Source: Orlajensenia stereocauli
GTDB taxonomy: Bacteria; Actinomycetota; Actinomycetes; Actinomycetales; Microbacteriaceae
Strand: one strand, 5' to 3'
NCBI RefSeq assembly: GCF_039548895.1
Contig: NZ_JBCLVG010000002.1
Length of the DNA stretch: 64,000 nt
The translations under genes were made by a program, and so were the position numbers. How positions within the stretch are numbered: the stretch's first letter is position 1; every line of letters starts with the position of its first letter. The notes beneath the pieces are model-generated. The model was not told the origin of the DNA, made no database searches, and saw only the letters and a program-made list of their open reading frames with translations. Below, in pieces: positions 26,862 to 34,149 of the stretch.

Positions 26862-26891
26862 GCGAGCGCAGCGAGCAGGCGTATCGAGATC
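26862..26891. repeat. Second dispersed-repeat type (GCGAGCGCAGCGAGCAGG)
   Basis: GCCCGCGAGCGCAGCGAGCA followed by GGCGTATCGAGATC. This short element directly after the kinase stop resembles a common intergenic repeat of related genomes; only one copy was noticed in the window. Confidence 0.3.
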
Positions 26892-27017
26892 ACAGTTCCC
26901 GCCCGACACCCTCTTCCGAATCGACCCGGCTGTGAAAGGATGACGGAGGCTGAGGGGGCGTCAGCTTCTCGGGTGAGGGCTCCCGTCGGCCGTCCGTTGC
27001 CGCTCGATGAGGAGACC

Positions 27018-27746
27018 ATGAACGACGCCGACCACATTCTCGACTTCCGCGACGAACTCGAACGCGACGCGGCTGTCTACTCCGCGATTCCGACGGTGTC
27101 CGCGGCATCCGACACCTCAGGATCGGTGAGAGTCGCATTCGATTCCGACACGCGCGTGCTCTCGGTGGTGGTCGGTGATCGCTGGAAGTCCGCCCACCGT
27201 CCGGACGAGCTCGGGGCGGTCATCGTCGACCTCGTCGTGCAGCTCGCGGCCGAACGTGCACGCCAGTGGGGCGAGACCGTCGCCGAGGACGAGACCGTGC
27301 AGACAGTCACTCCGCTCCCTCCCAGGAACGAGACCCCGGCGGCGCACGTGCAGGCGGCCCTCGCGGACGCCGGCGACTCGCTCGACGCGACCGCCGTCCT
27401 CGCTCAGATGATGACGATGCTCGAAGAGGTCAACGCGGGCATGGACACCGCGATGCAGATCATCTCGGCACGCCTGAGCGCGACTCACTCCGCCGCCAGT
27501 GCGCAGGGTCGGGTGCGCGCGACTGTCGACGGATCGGGTGGGGTCACCGCTCTCGTGCTCGACGAGGAGTGGCTCGGCACGGAGCCGGCCGACAGCATCA
27601 CCCGCGCGATCAATCAGGCCATCGCCTCCGCCGCCTCCTCCGCGACGGTGCCGGAGAACCCCCTGGCCGGAACTCCGCTCGAACGGTACGCCGCCGTGGT
27701 CGACGATCCGTCGGCACTCGCCAGGATCCTCATGGGAAAGGACTGA
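27018..27746 (+). CDS. Tandem YbaB/EbfC-like protein of an ESX-related cluster
   Basis: A 242-residue protein. Two stretches, residues 35-80 and 164-208, share one pattern: G-x-V-R-[VA] strand, a D-S/G turn, a second strand ending in D-x-x-W, then a helix rich in Ala/Val. This is the YbaB/EbfC fold repeated in one chain, separated by a helical linker. YbaB proteins dimerise through this fold and bind DNA, but versions encoded beside WXG-type genes are thought to be secretion accessories. The ATG at 27018 is preferred to one 78 bases upstream because GAGGAG lies just before it. The C-terminus ends L-A-R-I-L-M-G-K-D. Confidence 0.65.
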   Translation: MNDADHILDFRDELERDAAVYSAIPTVSAASDTSGSVRVAFDSDTRVLSVVVGDRWKSAHRPDELGAVIVDLVVQLAAERARQWGETVAEDETVQTVTPLPPRNETPAAHVQAALADAGDSLDATAVLAQMMTMLEEVNAGMDTAMQIISARLSATHSAASAQGRVRATVDGSGGVTALVLDEEWLGTEPADSITRAINQAIASAASSATVPENPLAGTPLERYAAVVDDPSALARILMGKD

Positions 27747-27751
27747 CCATC

Positions 27752-28066
27752 ATGGCCGATCACATCGCTGTGGCATATGACGCCCTCACGAAGGACGCCG
27801 GGAGGTGGGACGGCGTGGCCGACGGACTCGACCGGATCTCCACCAGCGTCGCCACCCTCGACCTCGGTCGGGGCGAGTTCTCCTTCGCCGGAATCGACGT
27901 CGCCGACGAATACGCACGCATTCGCACCGCCGTCCTCCGATTGCTCGCCGACGGCGCCACCCAGACCCGCGGTGCCGCGACGGCCCTGCGCGAGATCCGC
28001 GAGGACTTCGAGGGCACGGATGCCGCCATCCAGGCTTCGCTCGCCGAGATGTGGGAGGTCAACTGA
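27752..28066 (+). CDS. Small ESX-associated helical protein (EspC/WXG-like)
   Basis: A 104-residue helical protein without Cys. It has the size and helix-turn-helix hairpin layout of ESX secretion-associated proteins, with R-W-D-G near the N-terminus and a long amphipathic C-terminal helix ending A-E-M-W-E-V-N. A canonical central W-x-G is missing, so it fits the EspC-like (DUF2580-type) group better than WXG100. It lies five bases after the YbaB-like gene and overlaps the next gene by one base (TGATG), so all are co-translated. Confidence 0.65.
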   Translation: MADHIAVAYDALTKDAGRWDGVADGLDRISTSVATLDLGRGEFSFAGIDVADEYARIRTAVLRLLADGATQTRGAATALREIREDFEGTDAAIQASLAEMWEVN

Positions 28067-28761
28067 TGGATCCGGCACAGGAAGTCCGCGAGATGATCGG
28101 CAAGCTGCAGGACAAGGTCGAGGAGCTCACCCGCATCGTGAACTCCACGCTCTCCAAGGTCCCGGGCTTCCTCGACTGGATCGTCGACAAGCTGATCGAC
28201 GGGTGGAACGCCCTGATGGAGAAGCTCGGCGAGTTCTGGGACTGGTTCACCGACAAGCTGAGCTACGTCGGCAACCCGTTCGGGCTGTTCGGGGCGTCGA
28301 CCGCCTGGCGTGAAGACGTCGGCGGAGTGTCGAAGAATCTCGTTCGCGACATCGACGACAGCGATCTGCTCGTCGACGACCGCTGGAAGGGAGACGGTGC
28401 CGACCAGTACCGGCAATCCCTGGCTCCCCAGCGCGAGGCGCTCGGTTCGCTCGGCGCCGACTTCGCAGCGAGCATCGCCAGTGCGTTGACGATCCTCGCG
28501 GGCGGGATCATCGCCTTCTGGACCTGCGTCGTCGGAGCGATCATCGCGGTGATCGTCGGATTCGCCACGGCGACCGGCGCAGCTGTGACGGTGTTCGGGC
28601 TGCCGCTCGCGCCGCCGGCGGCCCTCGGAGGGCTGGCGGCCGGCGTCGCCGCCCTCGCCGGAGGCACGGCAGTGCTCTACGGGGTCGCGGCCCTCTCGCG
28701 CAGCACCCTGGGCGGGGCCGCGTCAGGGGTGCAGTCCTGGCCGCAGTTCGTCACCGAATGA
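28066..28761 (+). CDS. W-x-G membrane protein, candidate ESX substrate
   Basis: A 231-residue protein. A helical N-terminus rich in Trp (residues 37-60: D-W-I-V, G-W-N-A-L, F-W-D-W-F) is followed by R-W-K-G-D-G-A-D-Q-Y at 106-115, a clear WXG turn. The C-terminal half is hydrophobic with two to three helices (about 130-215). It looks like a half-size relative of the W-T-G protein at 7595 and combines a WXG hairpin with a membrane-active tail. Function unknown; probably a type VII substrate or a membrane-inserted partner. Confidence 0.65.
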   Translation: MDPAQEVREMIGKLQDKVEELTRIVNSTLSKVPGFLDWIVDKLIDGWNALMEKLGEFWDWFTDKLSYVGNPFGLFGASTAWREDVGGVSKNLVRDIDDSDLLVDDRWKGDGADQYRQSLAPQREALGSLGADFAASIASALTILAGGIIAFWTCVVGAIIAVIVGFATATGAAVTVFGLPLAPPAALGGLAAGVAALAGGTAVLYGVAALSRSTLGGAASGVQSWPQFVTE

Positions 28762-29213
28762 GCGCGCGCGTCTGGAGTTCCGAGCCGGCCAAGCTCGCGA
28801 AGCGACGCGGCATCGCCTGCATGGTCGGCTTCGCGGTGCTCCTCATCGTCGTCGCGGGCACAGCGCCGCTGTGGGGGATGTCACCCACCTTCGCCGTCCT
28901 GGGCATCGTGACGCTGGTCATCGCGGTGCTCTGGTTCGTGGTCGGTGCCATCGCCTTCAGCATCTCGCGCCGCTATCCCGCGGTTCGGCACCTCGGCGGA
29001 CCGAACGACCTCGTCACCATCCTGGGGATCGTCGTCGGTGCTGCCGGCGTCGTGCTCGAGATCGTGAGCCTGATCGGGCAGCCGGCGGAGTACGTCGTCT
29101 CCGGGGTGGTGCTGGCCGTGATGATCGCCGTGTTCGCGGGATCGGTGCTCATCCTGAGCGCTGCGAATCGCACGGCCATTCGCAGCGAGGCGGCGACGGG
29201 GCCGCGAGGGTAG
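28758..29213 (+). CDS. Four-helix membrane protein of the ESX-related cluster
   Basis: A 151-residue protein starting in an ATGA overlap. Four membrane helices (about 20-40, 45-70, 85-105, 112-135) with short loops and a charged C-terminus. No family was recognised. It closes the four-gene cluster and could be the immunity protein or membrane partner of the W-K-G protein; that is inference from position and topology only. Confidence 0.65.
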   Translation: MSARVWSSEPAKLAKRRGIACMVGFAVLLIVVAGTAPLWGMSPTFAVLGIVTLVIAVLWFVVGAIAFSISRRYPAVRHLGGPNDLVTILGIVVGAAGVVLEIVSLIGQPAEYVVSGVVLAVMIAVFAGSVLILSAANRTAIRSEAATGPRG

Positions 29214-29690
29214 TCAGATGGTCAGTCGCCCCAGCAGCTCGGCGAACTTGCGGATGTCGTCTTCAGGCCAGGTGCGCAGCAGCTCGTAGAACTTGGCCTG
29301 GTTGGTGCGGCGGATCGCGGTGACCTTCTCGACGGCGAGCGGGGTGGCCACCAGCACCCGAGCGCGCCCGTCGCTCGCATCGGCCGTGCTCTCGACGAGG
29401 CCGAGCTGCTCCATGAGGCGCACCTGGCGGCTGATCACGCTCTTGTCGGTGTGCAGTTGCTCTGCAAGGACCCCGGCGTGCGCCGGACCCTGTCGCACGA
29501 GGTGCCCGAGGATCTTGTAACCGGCAGGCTGCAGTTCCGGGTGCACGCTCGCGGCGTAGTCACGCCAGTTCGAGCGCACCCTGTTGAAGAGAGCACTGAG
29601 CTGCCCCTCGACATCGGCGATCGCCTCATCGGCCGCGGTGTCCGCTGCGGTATCGGGCTCGTCGGTCGGCGGCTCGTGGTCGTCGCTCAT
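29214..29690 (-). CDS. MarR family regulator (paralogue 1)
   Basis: A 158-residue winged-helix regulator. The start at 29690 is the first ATG of the conserved part. Core: N-W-R-D-Y-A-A-S-V-H-P-E-L-Q-P-A-G-Y-K-I-L, recognition helix H-T-D-K-S-V-I-S-R-Q-V-R-L-M-E and wing D-G-R-A-R-V. It is a close paralogue of the next gene upstream (same H-P-E-L-Q-P-A-G-Y-K-I-L and T-D-K-S-V-x-S-R-Q-V-R segments). Its 3' end touches the convergent membrane-protein gene. Likely controls the DHA2 exporter or modulates its twin. Confidence 0.88.
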   Translation of the reverse strand: MSDDHEPPTDEPDTAADTAADEAIADVEGQLSALFNRVRSNWRDYAASVHPELQPAGYKILGHLVRQGPAHAGVLAEQLHTDKSVISRQVRLMEQLGLVESTADASDGRARVLVATPLAVEKVTAIRRTNQAKFYELLRTWPEDDIRKFAELLGRLTI

Positions 29691-29764
29691 GGGCGCAATC
29701 CTATTCAGATCGGCATCATCGCCGGTCATGGTGGGGGTGGGGGAGTAGAGGATCCCGGGTCCGC

Positions 29765-30208
29765 TCACGCTCCGAGCCGGCCGATCATCTCGGCGAAGCG
29801 GCCGAGATCCTCGCGCGGCCACCGTCGCAGCTGCTCGCGGAACACCTCGGTGTTGTTCGATCGGGCTCGCTCGACGCGGCTGCGGGCATCCGTCGTCGCA
29901 GCCAGGATGCGCACCCGGCCGTCATCGGGGTCCGCGTGCGATTCGACCAGTCCGTTGTCCTGCAGCCACCGCACCTGGCGGCTCATCACGCTCTTGTCGG
30001 TGAAGAGCAGCTCGGCCAGTGCACCGCTGGTGGTCGGCCCGAGGTGCACCAACGTCGACAGGATCTTGTAGCCGGCGGGCTGCAGTTCGGGGTGCACGCA
30101 GGCGGCGAAATCGCGCCAGGTCGCACCGGCACGCGTGAACAGCACGGCCATCGCCGCCTCGACGTCCACGATGGCGGAGTCTCTGGGGGTGATGGCCGTA
30201 CTGGTCAT
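29765..30208 (-). CDS. MarR family regulator (paralogue 2)
   Basis: A 147-residue winged-helix regulator, paralogue of the gene just downstream. W-R-D-F-A-A-C-V-H-P-E-L-Q-P-A-G-Y-K-I-L, recognition helix F-T-D-K-S-V-M-S-R-Q-V-R-W-L-Q and wing D-G-R-V-R-I are clear. A single Cys occurs in the A-C-V-H segment, absent from the twin and possibly redox-relevant. It follows the DHA2 exporter gene on the same strand by 33 bases and is probably part of its operon. Confidence 0.9.
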   Translation of the reverse strand: MTSTAITPRDSAIVDVEAAMAVLFTRAGATWRDFAACVHPELQPAGYKILSTLVHLGPTTSGALAELLFTDKSVMSRQVRWLQDNGLVESHADPDDGRVRILAATTDARSRVERARSNNTEVFREQLRRWPREDLGRFAEMIGRLGA

Positions 30209-30241
30209 GATGCGTGCGTCAGTGCGATCGTGCGTTGCCGA

Positions 30242-32011
30242 CTACGGGCGGGTGTCGACGGATGCCGTCGATCCCGTGCGCGTTCCGACGGGGTGAGCCT
30301 CCCCGACGGCGGGCAGGCCGGCGGTCGCGGCAGCAGCCTCGATGAGCGAGTCCTCGGCGTTCTCGATCTCGCGCTCTCGCGCGGTCTCGGCGTCGACGGC
30401 GGTGCCGCCCTTCTTCGCGAGGTCGATCGCGTTCATGGTGCCGAGCTTGTTGTTCGGCAGGAACGCGACCGCGATCAGGGTGATGATCGCGAGCGGAACG
30501 GCGAGAAGGAAGATCGATCCGACGGCGGAACCGTACGACGACTCGACCAGCACGCGGATGGCGTCCGGCAGCTCGTCGACGTGGGGGATGACGCCGCTGC
30601 CGAGGGTCTTCGCAGCCTCCAGCTGGTTCTCGGGGGAGAGATCCGTGATGCCGTCCTTGATGCTGTCGGCGACGAGGGTGCCCATGATCGACCCGAGGAT
30701 CGAGACGCCCATGGTGCCGCCGAGGCTGCGGAAGAAGGTCACGGCGCTGGTGGCCACCCCGAGGTTCTTGACCTCGGTGGTGTTCTGCACGACGAGCGTG
30801 AGGTTCTGCATGACCATGCCGACGCCGGAGCCAAGGATGAACATCGAGATGCCCACGAACCAGAAGTTCGTGTCGTAGTGGATCGTGCTGAGCAGCGAGA
30901 GGCCGACGACGGCGAGGGCAGAGCCCGTCACCATGATGGCCTTCCACTTGCCAGTGCGGCTGACGACGTTTCCGAAGAACGCCGAGGCCAGCAGAAGGCC
31001 GCCCATCATGGGGATGGTGAGCAGGCCGGACTGGGTCGGGGTCGCGCCCCGGGCGAGCTGCATGTACTGGCTGAGGAACACCGAGGTGCCGAACATGGCC
31101 ACACCGATCGAGATGCTCGCGATGACCGAGAGCGTGAAGGTGCGGTTCTTGAACAGCTGGAGCGGGATGATCGGCTCCTTCACCTTGAACTCGGTGATGA
31201 CGGCTGCGATCAGGAGCGCAGCTGCGCCGGCCACCATGGCGAAGGAGGTCGCGGATGCCCACTCGAACTGCGAGCCGGCCAGGCTGACCCAGATGAGGAG
31301 GAGCGAGACGCCACCGGCGATGAAGACGGCACCGAGGTAGTCGATCCTGACCGCACGCTTGACGATCTTGGGCAGGTGCAGGGTCATCTGCAGCAGGATG
31401 ATCGCGATGATGGCGATGGGCAGCGCGAGGAAGAAGTTCCAGCGCCAGCCGAAGGCGTCCGTCACGACACCACCGAGCAGCGGGCCACCGACCATGCCGA
31501 CGGCCATCACGCCACCGAAGAGACCGGCGTACTTGCCGCGCTCACGCGGGCTGATGATGTCGGCCATGATGATCTGGCTGAGCGCTCCGAGTCCACCGGC
31601 GCCGAGGCCCTGCATGACACGGAAGACGATGAGCGTCGAGGTGTCCTGCGAGAAGCCGGCGAAGGCCGAGCCGAGAACGAAGATGACCAGAGCGATCTGG
31701 ATGAGCAGCTTGCGGCTGAACAGGTCGGCCAGCTTGCCCCAGATCGGCGTCGAGACCGTGGTCGCGAGCAGGGTGGCGGTGACGACCCAGGTGAAGGACG
31801 ACTGGTCGCCCTTGAGGTCGGAGATGATGAGCGGCAGCGACGAGCTGACGACGGTCGACGCCAGGATCGACACGAACATGCCGAGGATGAGGCCGGAGAG
31901 GGCCTCGAGAACCTGGCGGTGCGACATGCCGTTCTCGGCCGTGGGGGACTGCGCGGATGATGCCGGTTCGACGGCGGATTCCGCTGCGCGGGTGCGCGAT
32001 GAGCGTGACAA
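30242..32011 (-). CDS. DHA2-family MFS drug exporter (EmrB/QacA type)
   Basis: A 589-residue, 14-helix proton-driven exporter. The start is a TTG, supported by AGGAG six bases upstream. Motif A reads G-K-L-A-D-L-F-S-R-K near residue 92, motif C-like G-G-P-L-L-G-G-V-V near 170. A long cytoplasmic tail of about 60 residues ends in charged, Ala-rich sequence. Exports drugs or toxic metabolites. It is followed by two MarR genes and preceded by three GGTCAACTAT repeats, so it is a repressor-controlled resistance pump. Confidence 0.92.
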   Translation of the reverse strand: MSRSSRTRAAESAVEPASSAQSPTAENGMSHRQVLEALSGLILGMFVSILASTVVSSSLPLIISDLKGDQSSFTWVVTATLLATTVSTPIWGKLADLFSRKLLIQIALVIFVLGSAFAGFSQDTSTLIVFRVMQGLGAGGLGALSQIIMADIISPRERGKYAGLFGGVMAVGMVGGPLLGGVVTDAFGWRWNFFLALPIAIIAIILLQMTLHLPKIVKRAVRIDYLGAVFIAGGVSLLLIWVSLAGSQFEWASATSFAMVAGAAALLIAAVITEFKVKEPIIPLQLFKNRTFTLSVIASISIGVAMFGTSVFLSQYMQLARGATPTQSGLLTIPMMGGLLLASAFFGNVVSRTGKWKAIMVTGSALAVVGLSLLSTIHYDTNFWFVGISMFILGSGVGMVMQNLTLVVQNTTEVKNLGVATSAVTFFRSLGGTMGVSILGSIMGTLVADSIKDGITDLSPENQLEAAKTLGSGVIPHVDELPDAIRVLVESSYGSAVGSIFLLAVPLAIITLIAVAFLPNNKLGTMNAIDLAKKGGTAVDAETAREREIENAEDSLIEAAAATAGLPAVGEAHPVGTRTGSTASVDTRP

Positions 32012-32029
32012 GAGGACTCCTGATTTTGA

Positions 32030-32092
32030 TTGACTGTGGTCAACTATAACTATCTAGATGACTTTGGTCAACTATTGCTCTCGGTCAACTAT
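32030..32092. promoter_or_regulatory. Triple MarR-type operator upstream of the DHA2 exporter
   Basis: GGTCAACTAT occurs three times (32038-32047, 32066-32075, 32083-32092). The first two are halves of inverted repeats: TTGAC-TGTG-GTCAA at 32030-32043 and TGAC-TTTG-GTCA at 32059-32070. This is just before the exporter start on the minus strand and is a convincing target for the adjacent MarR pair. Confidence 0.75.
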
Positions 32093-32100
32093 TCCTCACC

Positions 32101-32188
32101 CCGCTCACTGAGGCCCGGACGAAGTCCGTGGCCGAAGCGCCCCCGGGTGCGCTTCAGGCGATCGCTTCGCTCGGCCTTCAGCGAGCGG
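32101..32188. repeat. Dispersed palindromic repeat copy
   Basis: CCGCTCACTGAGGCCCGGAC at the left and GCTCGGCCTTCAGCGAGCGG at the right form near-complementary arms. It separates the exporter operator from the rplJ promoter and may insulate the two. Confidence 0.75.
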
Positions 32189-32206
32189 CCGTGGCCCGAT
32201 TTCACT

Positions 32207-32236
32207 TTGCCCACGGCATCCGTTACTGTGTATGAA
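32207..32236 (+). promoter_or_regulatory. Putative rplJL promoter
   Basis: TTGCCC at 32207-32212 and TATGAA at 32231-32236, 18-bp spacer, placed about 220 bases before rplJ so that the leader below is transcribed. Hexamer fit is moderate; assignment is by eye. Confidence 0.45.
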
Positions 32237-32239
32237 GCC

Positions 32240-32457
32240 AAAGACCGCCGGTTATCGGTGTGCGTAGAGATACGGATGCTGATCGAAGGCTTGCGAAAGC
32301 AAGAACCTGCGCAGGTGTATCGAACTTTTTCGGGTCTCCCGATCTCAAAGCTCCGTGCGCCAAGCGCCGGAGCTTTTCTTGTTTCATCAGCCAGGTGGCA
32401 GGTCGAGGCGCACACCGCTCCCGTGGTGTGCGACGAAAGACATCAGAGGAGTACGCC
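32240..32457 (+). promoter_or_regulatory. rplJL leader with L10-type structure and attenuator hairpin
   Basis: The 220-base untranslated leader contains CTTGC-GAAA-GCAAG (about 32289-32302). It also contains a terminator-like hairpin: AAAGCTCCG (32347-32355) pairs with CGGAGCTTT (32368-32376), with an inner GCGC-CAA-GCGC stem, followed by TTTCTTGTTT. A third hairpin GCACACC/GGTGTGC lies near 32410-32432. Ribosomal protein L10-L7/L12 leaders are classic autoregulation sites; here a true stem plus T-run suggests transcription attenuation too. Confidence 0.7.
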
Positions 32458-32973
32458 ATGGCGAACAAGGAAGCCACGGTCGCCGAGCTCACGGAAGCAT
32501 TCCAGAGCTCGACCGCCGTTCTGCTGACCGAGTACCGCGGCCTCACTGTTGCGAAGCTCAAGGAGCTGCGCACCAACATCCGTGAGGACGCCACGTACGC
32601 CGTGGTGAAGAACACGCTCACCAAGATCGCGGCGAACAACGCCGGCATCACGTCGTTCGACGACGAGCTCGCCGGTCCGTCCGCTATCGCATTCGTGCAC
32701 GGCGACCCCGTCGCCGTCGCGAAGGCGCTGCGTGCCTTCACCAAGGCAAACCCTCTCCTCGTGGTCAAGGGCGGCTATTTCGATGGCAAGCCGCTGACCG
32801 CTGAAGAGGTGGGCAAGCTCGCCGACCTCGAGTCCCGTGAGGTGCTGCTTGCGAAGCTCGCAGGCGCCTTCAAGGCCTCGCTGTTCGGTGCCGCATATCT
32901 GTTCAACGCCCCGCTGTCGAAGGCCGTTCGCACGGTCGACGCGCTGCGTGAGAAGCAGGAGTCCGCTGCGTAG
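32458..32973 (+). CDS. rplJ: 50S ribosomal protein L10
   Basis: A 171-residue protein matching L10: M-A-N-K-E-A-T-V-A-E-L start, T-E-Y-R-G-L-T-V near residue 25, the A-x-Y-x-V-V-K-N-T-L segment, and G-P-S-A-I-A-F. L10 anchors the L7/L12 stalk to 23S rRNA and in many bacteria represses its own operon through the leader. AGAGGAG lies before the ATG. It is followed 48 bases later by rplL. Confidence 0.98.
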   Translation: MANKEATVAELTEAFQSSTAVLLTEYRGLTVAKLKELRTNIREDATYAVVKNTLTKIAANNAGITSFDDELAGPSAIAFVHGDPVAVAKALRAFTKANPLLVVKGGYFDGKPLTAEEVGKLADLESREVLLAKLAGAFKASLFGAAYLFNAPLSKAVRTVDALREKQESAA

Positions 32974-33021
32974 GTCTGTCCTACGACGCGGTGAGTTACT
33001 AAGAAACCAAGGAGAAAAATC

Positions 33022-33405
33022 ATGGCAAAGCTGTCAACTGAAGAGCTGCTCGAGCAGTTCAAGGGCCTCACCCTCATCGAGCTCTCCGAGTTCGTCAAGG
33101 CATTCGAGGAGACCTTCGAGGTCACCGCCGCTGCTCCGGTCGCTGCCGCTGCCGCTGCCGGCCCCGCCGCCGCTGCTGAAGAGGTCGAGGAGAAGGACTC
33201 CTTCGACGTCGTCCTCGAGGCCGCTGGTGAGAAGAAGATCCAGGTCATCAAGGTCGTCCGCGAGCTCACCTCGCTCGGCCTCGGCGAGGCCAAGGCTGTC
33301 GTCGATGGCGCCCCCAAGGCTGTCATCGAGGGCGCGAACAAGGAGACCGCCGAGAAGGCCAAGGCTGCTCTCGAAGAGGCCGGCGCCACCGTCACCCTCA
33401 AGTAA
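33022..33405 (+). CDS. rplL: 50S ribosomal protein L7/L12
   Basis: A 127-residue acidic stalk protein. N-terminal dimerisation helices (T-E-E-L-L-E-Q-F, L-I-E-L-S-E-F-V-K), an Ala-rich hinge at about 38-54, and the C-terminal domain with V-I-K-V-V-R-E, L-G-L-G-E-A-K and V-D-G-A-P-K that contacts translation factors. An AAGGAG precedes the ATG. Codon choice is strongly biased toward GTC, GAG, AAG and CTC, as for highly expressed genes. Confidence 0.99.
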   Translation: MAKLSTEELLEQFKGLTLIELSEFVKAFEETFEVTAAAPVAAAAAAGPAAAAEEVEEKDSFDVVLEAAGEKKIQVIKVVRELTSLGLGEAKAVVDGAPKAVIEGANKETAEKAKAALEEAGATVTLK

Positions 33406-33449
33406 TCCGGGCCCTTCGGGGCACCAGATCTTGGCGTGAAGCAACGCTG

Positions 33450-33482
33450 AAAGGGCGTCACCCTCCGGGGTGGCGCCCTTTT
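33450..33482 (+). terminator. rho-independent terminator of rplJL
   Basis: AAAGGGCG-T-CACC pairs with GGTG-G-CGCCCTTT around CTCCGG, followed by TTCC. It lies about 45 bases after the rplL stop. Its right half contains the stop codon and last codons of the convergent kinase gene. Confidence 0.9.
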
Positions 33483-34063
33483 CCGTCGTCCGGCGTCTGT
33501 TGGCCGGCGATGAGGAAGCCCCTCGGCTGGTTCACCCTCTGCAATCCGAATGTCGTTGAGATGAGGCGAGCGGATTCCTCCGGCGAGCTGTGCTCGGTGT
33601 CGATGACCAGCTCTGCGGGCGGGACCGAGACCTCACCGCTCTCCGTCGCCCGGATGGCGCGGAGCGTGTCGACGCTGGAGAGCTTGTTGAAGCGGCGGCG
33701 GTCGGGATTGTCGATCCGGAGTTCCTGCTCTGCTGGGGAGACAGCCAGGGCGACGAAGTCGACGCGCCCGCCTGCTGCCGTGACGGCGGACACCGCGTCG
33801 CCGACGAAGGTCGCCGAAACCGTCGGCTCCGGGGTGAAGGTGAAGATCAGCGATCGATCCGCCTTGGCCGCCGCTGTGAAGGTCTGGAGCCAGAACGACT
33901 CGCGCAGAGCACAGAACTCGGGGGAGCCGAACGGGAACACCTCGAGCAGGGTGTCGACGACCAGGTGATTGTGGAAGACCGCGAACCCGGTGAGCTCCGC
34001 CAGCGCCGTCGCCGTCGTCAGCTTTCCGGCCGCCGCCGGACCGTGGAGGAAGACGAGATCCAT
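33458..34063 (-). CDS. Small P-loop NTPase/kinase-like protein
   Basis: About 201 residues. The P-loop G-P-A-A-A-G-K-L-T-T follows L-V-F-L-H at the N-terminus; F-H-N-H-L-V-V-D and an Arg-rich stretch D-N-P-D-R-R-R-F-N-K-L resemble the lid of shikimate/gluconate-type kinases. The nucleotide monophosphate-like fold suggests phosphorylation of a small molecule, but the acceptor is unknown. The start at 34063 (MDLVFLHG) is preferred to an ATG five codons upstream. The 3' end runs into the rplL terminator. It is divergent from a MarR-MFS operon and shares the operator region with it. Confidence 0.7.
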   Translation of the reverse strand: MDLVFLHGPAAAGKLTTATALAELTGFAVFHNHLVVDTLLEVFPFGSPEFCALRESFWLQTFTAAAKADRSLIFTFTPEPTVSATFVGDAVSAVTAAGGRVDFVALAVSPAEQELRIDNPDRRRFNKLSSVDTLRAIRATESGEVSVPPAELVIDTEHSSPEESARLISTTFGLQRVNQPRGFLIAGQQTPDDGKGRHPGG

Positions 34064-34103
34064 GCTGAATGCTCCCATCGCTGAGGCATCCGTGGCTCAG
34101 AAT

Positions 34104-34137
34104 ATAGCCCGGCTATGAATATGCATAGCTGTGCTAT
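34104..34137. promoter_or_regulatory. Twin ATAGC-N3-GCTAT operators
   Basis: Two perfect inverted repeats, ATAGC-CCG-GCTAT (34104-34116) and ATAGC-TGT-GCTAT (34125-34137), centres 21 bp apart (two helical turns). A -10-like TATAGT (34137-34142) lies seven to eight bases before the MarR start, so the second site overlaps the promoter of a leaderless transcript. Target of the MarR protein encoded at 34150. Confidence 0.75.
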
Positions 34138-34149
34138 ATAGTTGGTCCC

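Noticed and set aside
26940..27018. Upstream start for the tandem-YbaB protein, adding 26 residues
   Set aside because: The extra residues are disordered and the downstream ATG has a clear GAGGAG ribosome-binding site.
29936..31960. A 674-codon open frame on the plus strand opposite the MarR and DHA2 genes
   Set aside because: It shows no domain, is very rich in Asp/Gly/Glu/Arg and mirrors codons of the opposite-strand exporter, so it is a shadow frame.
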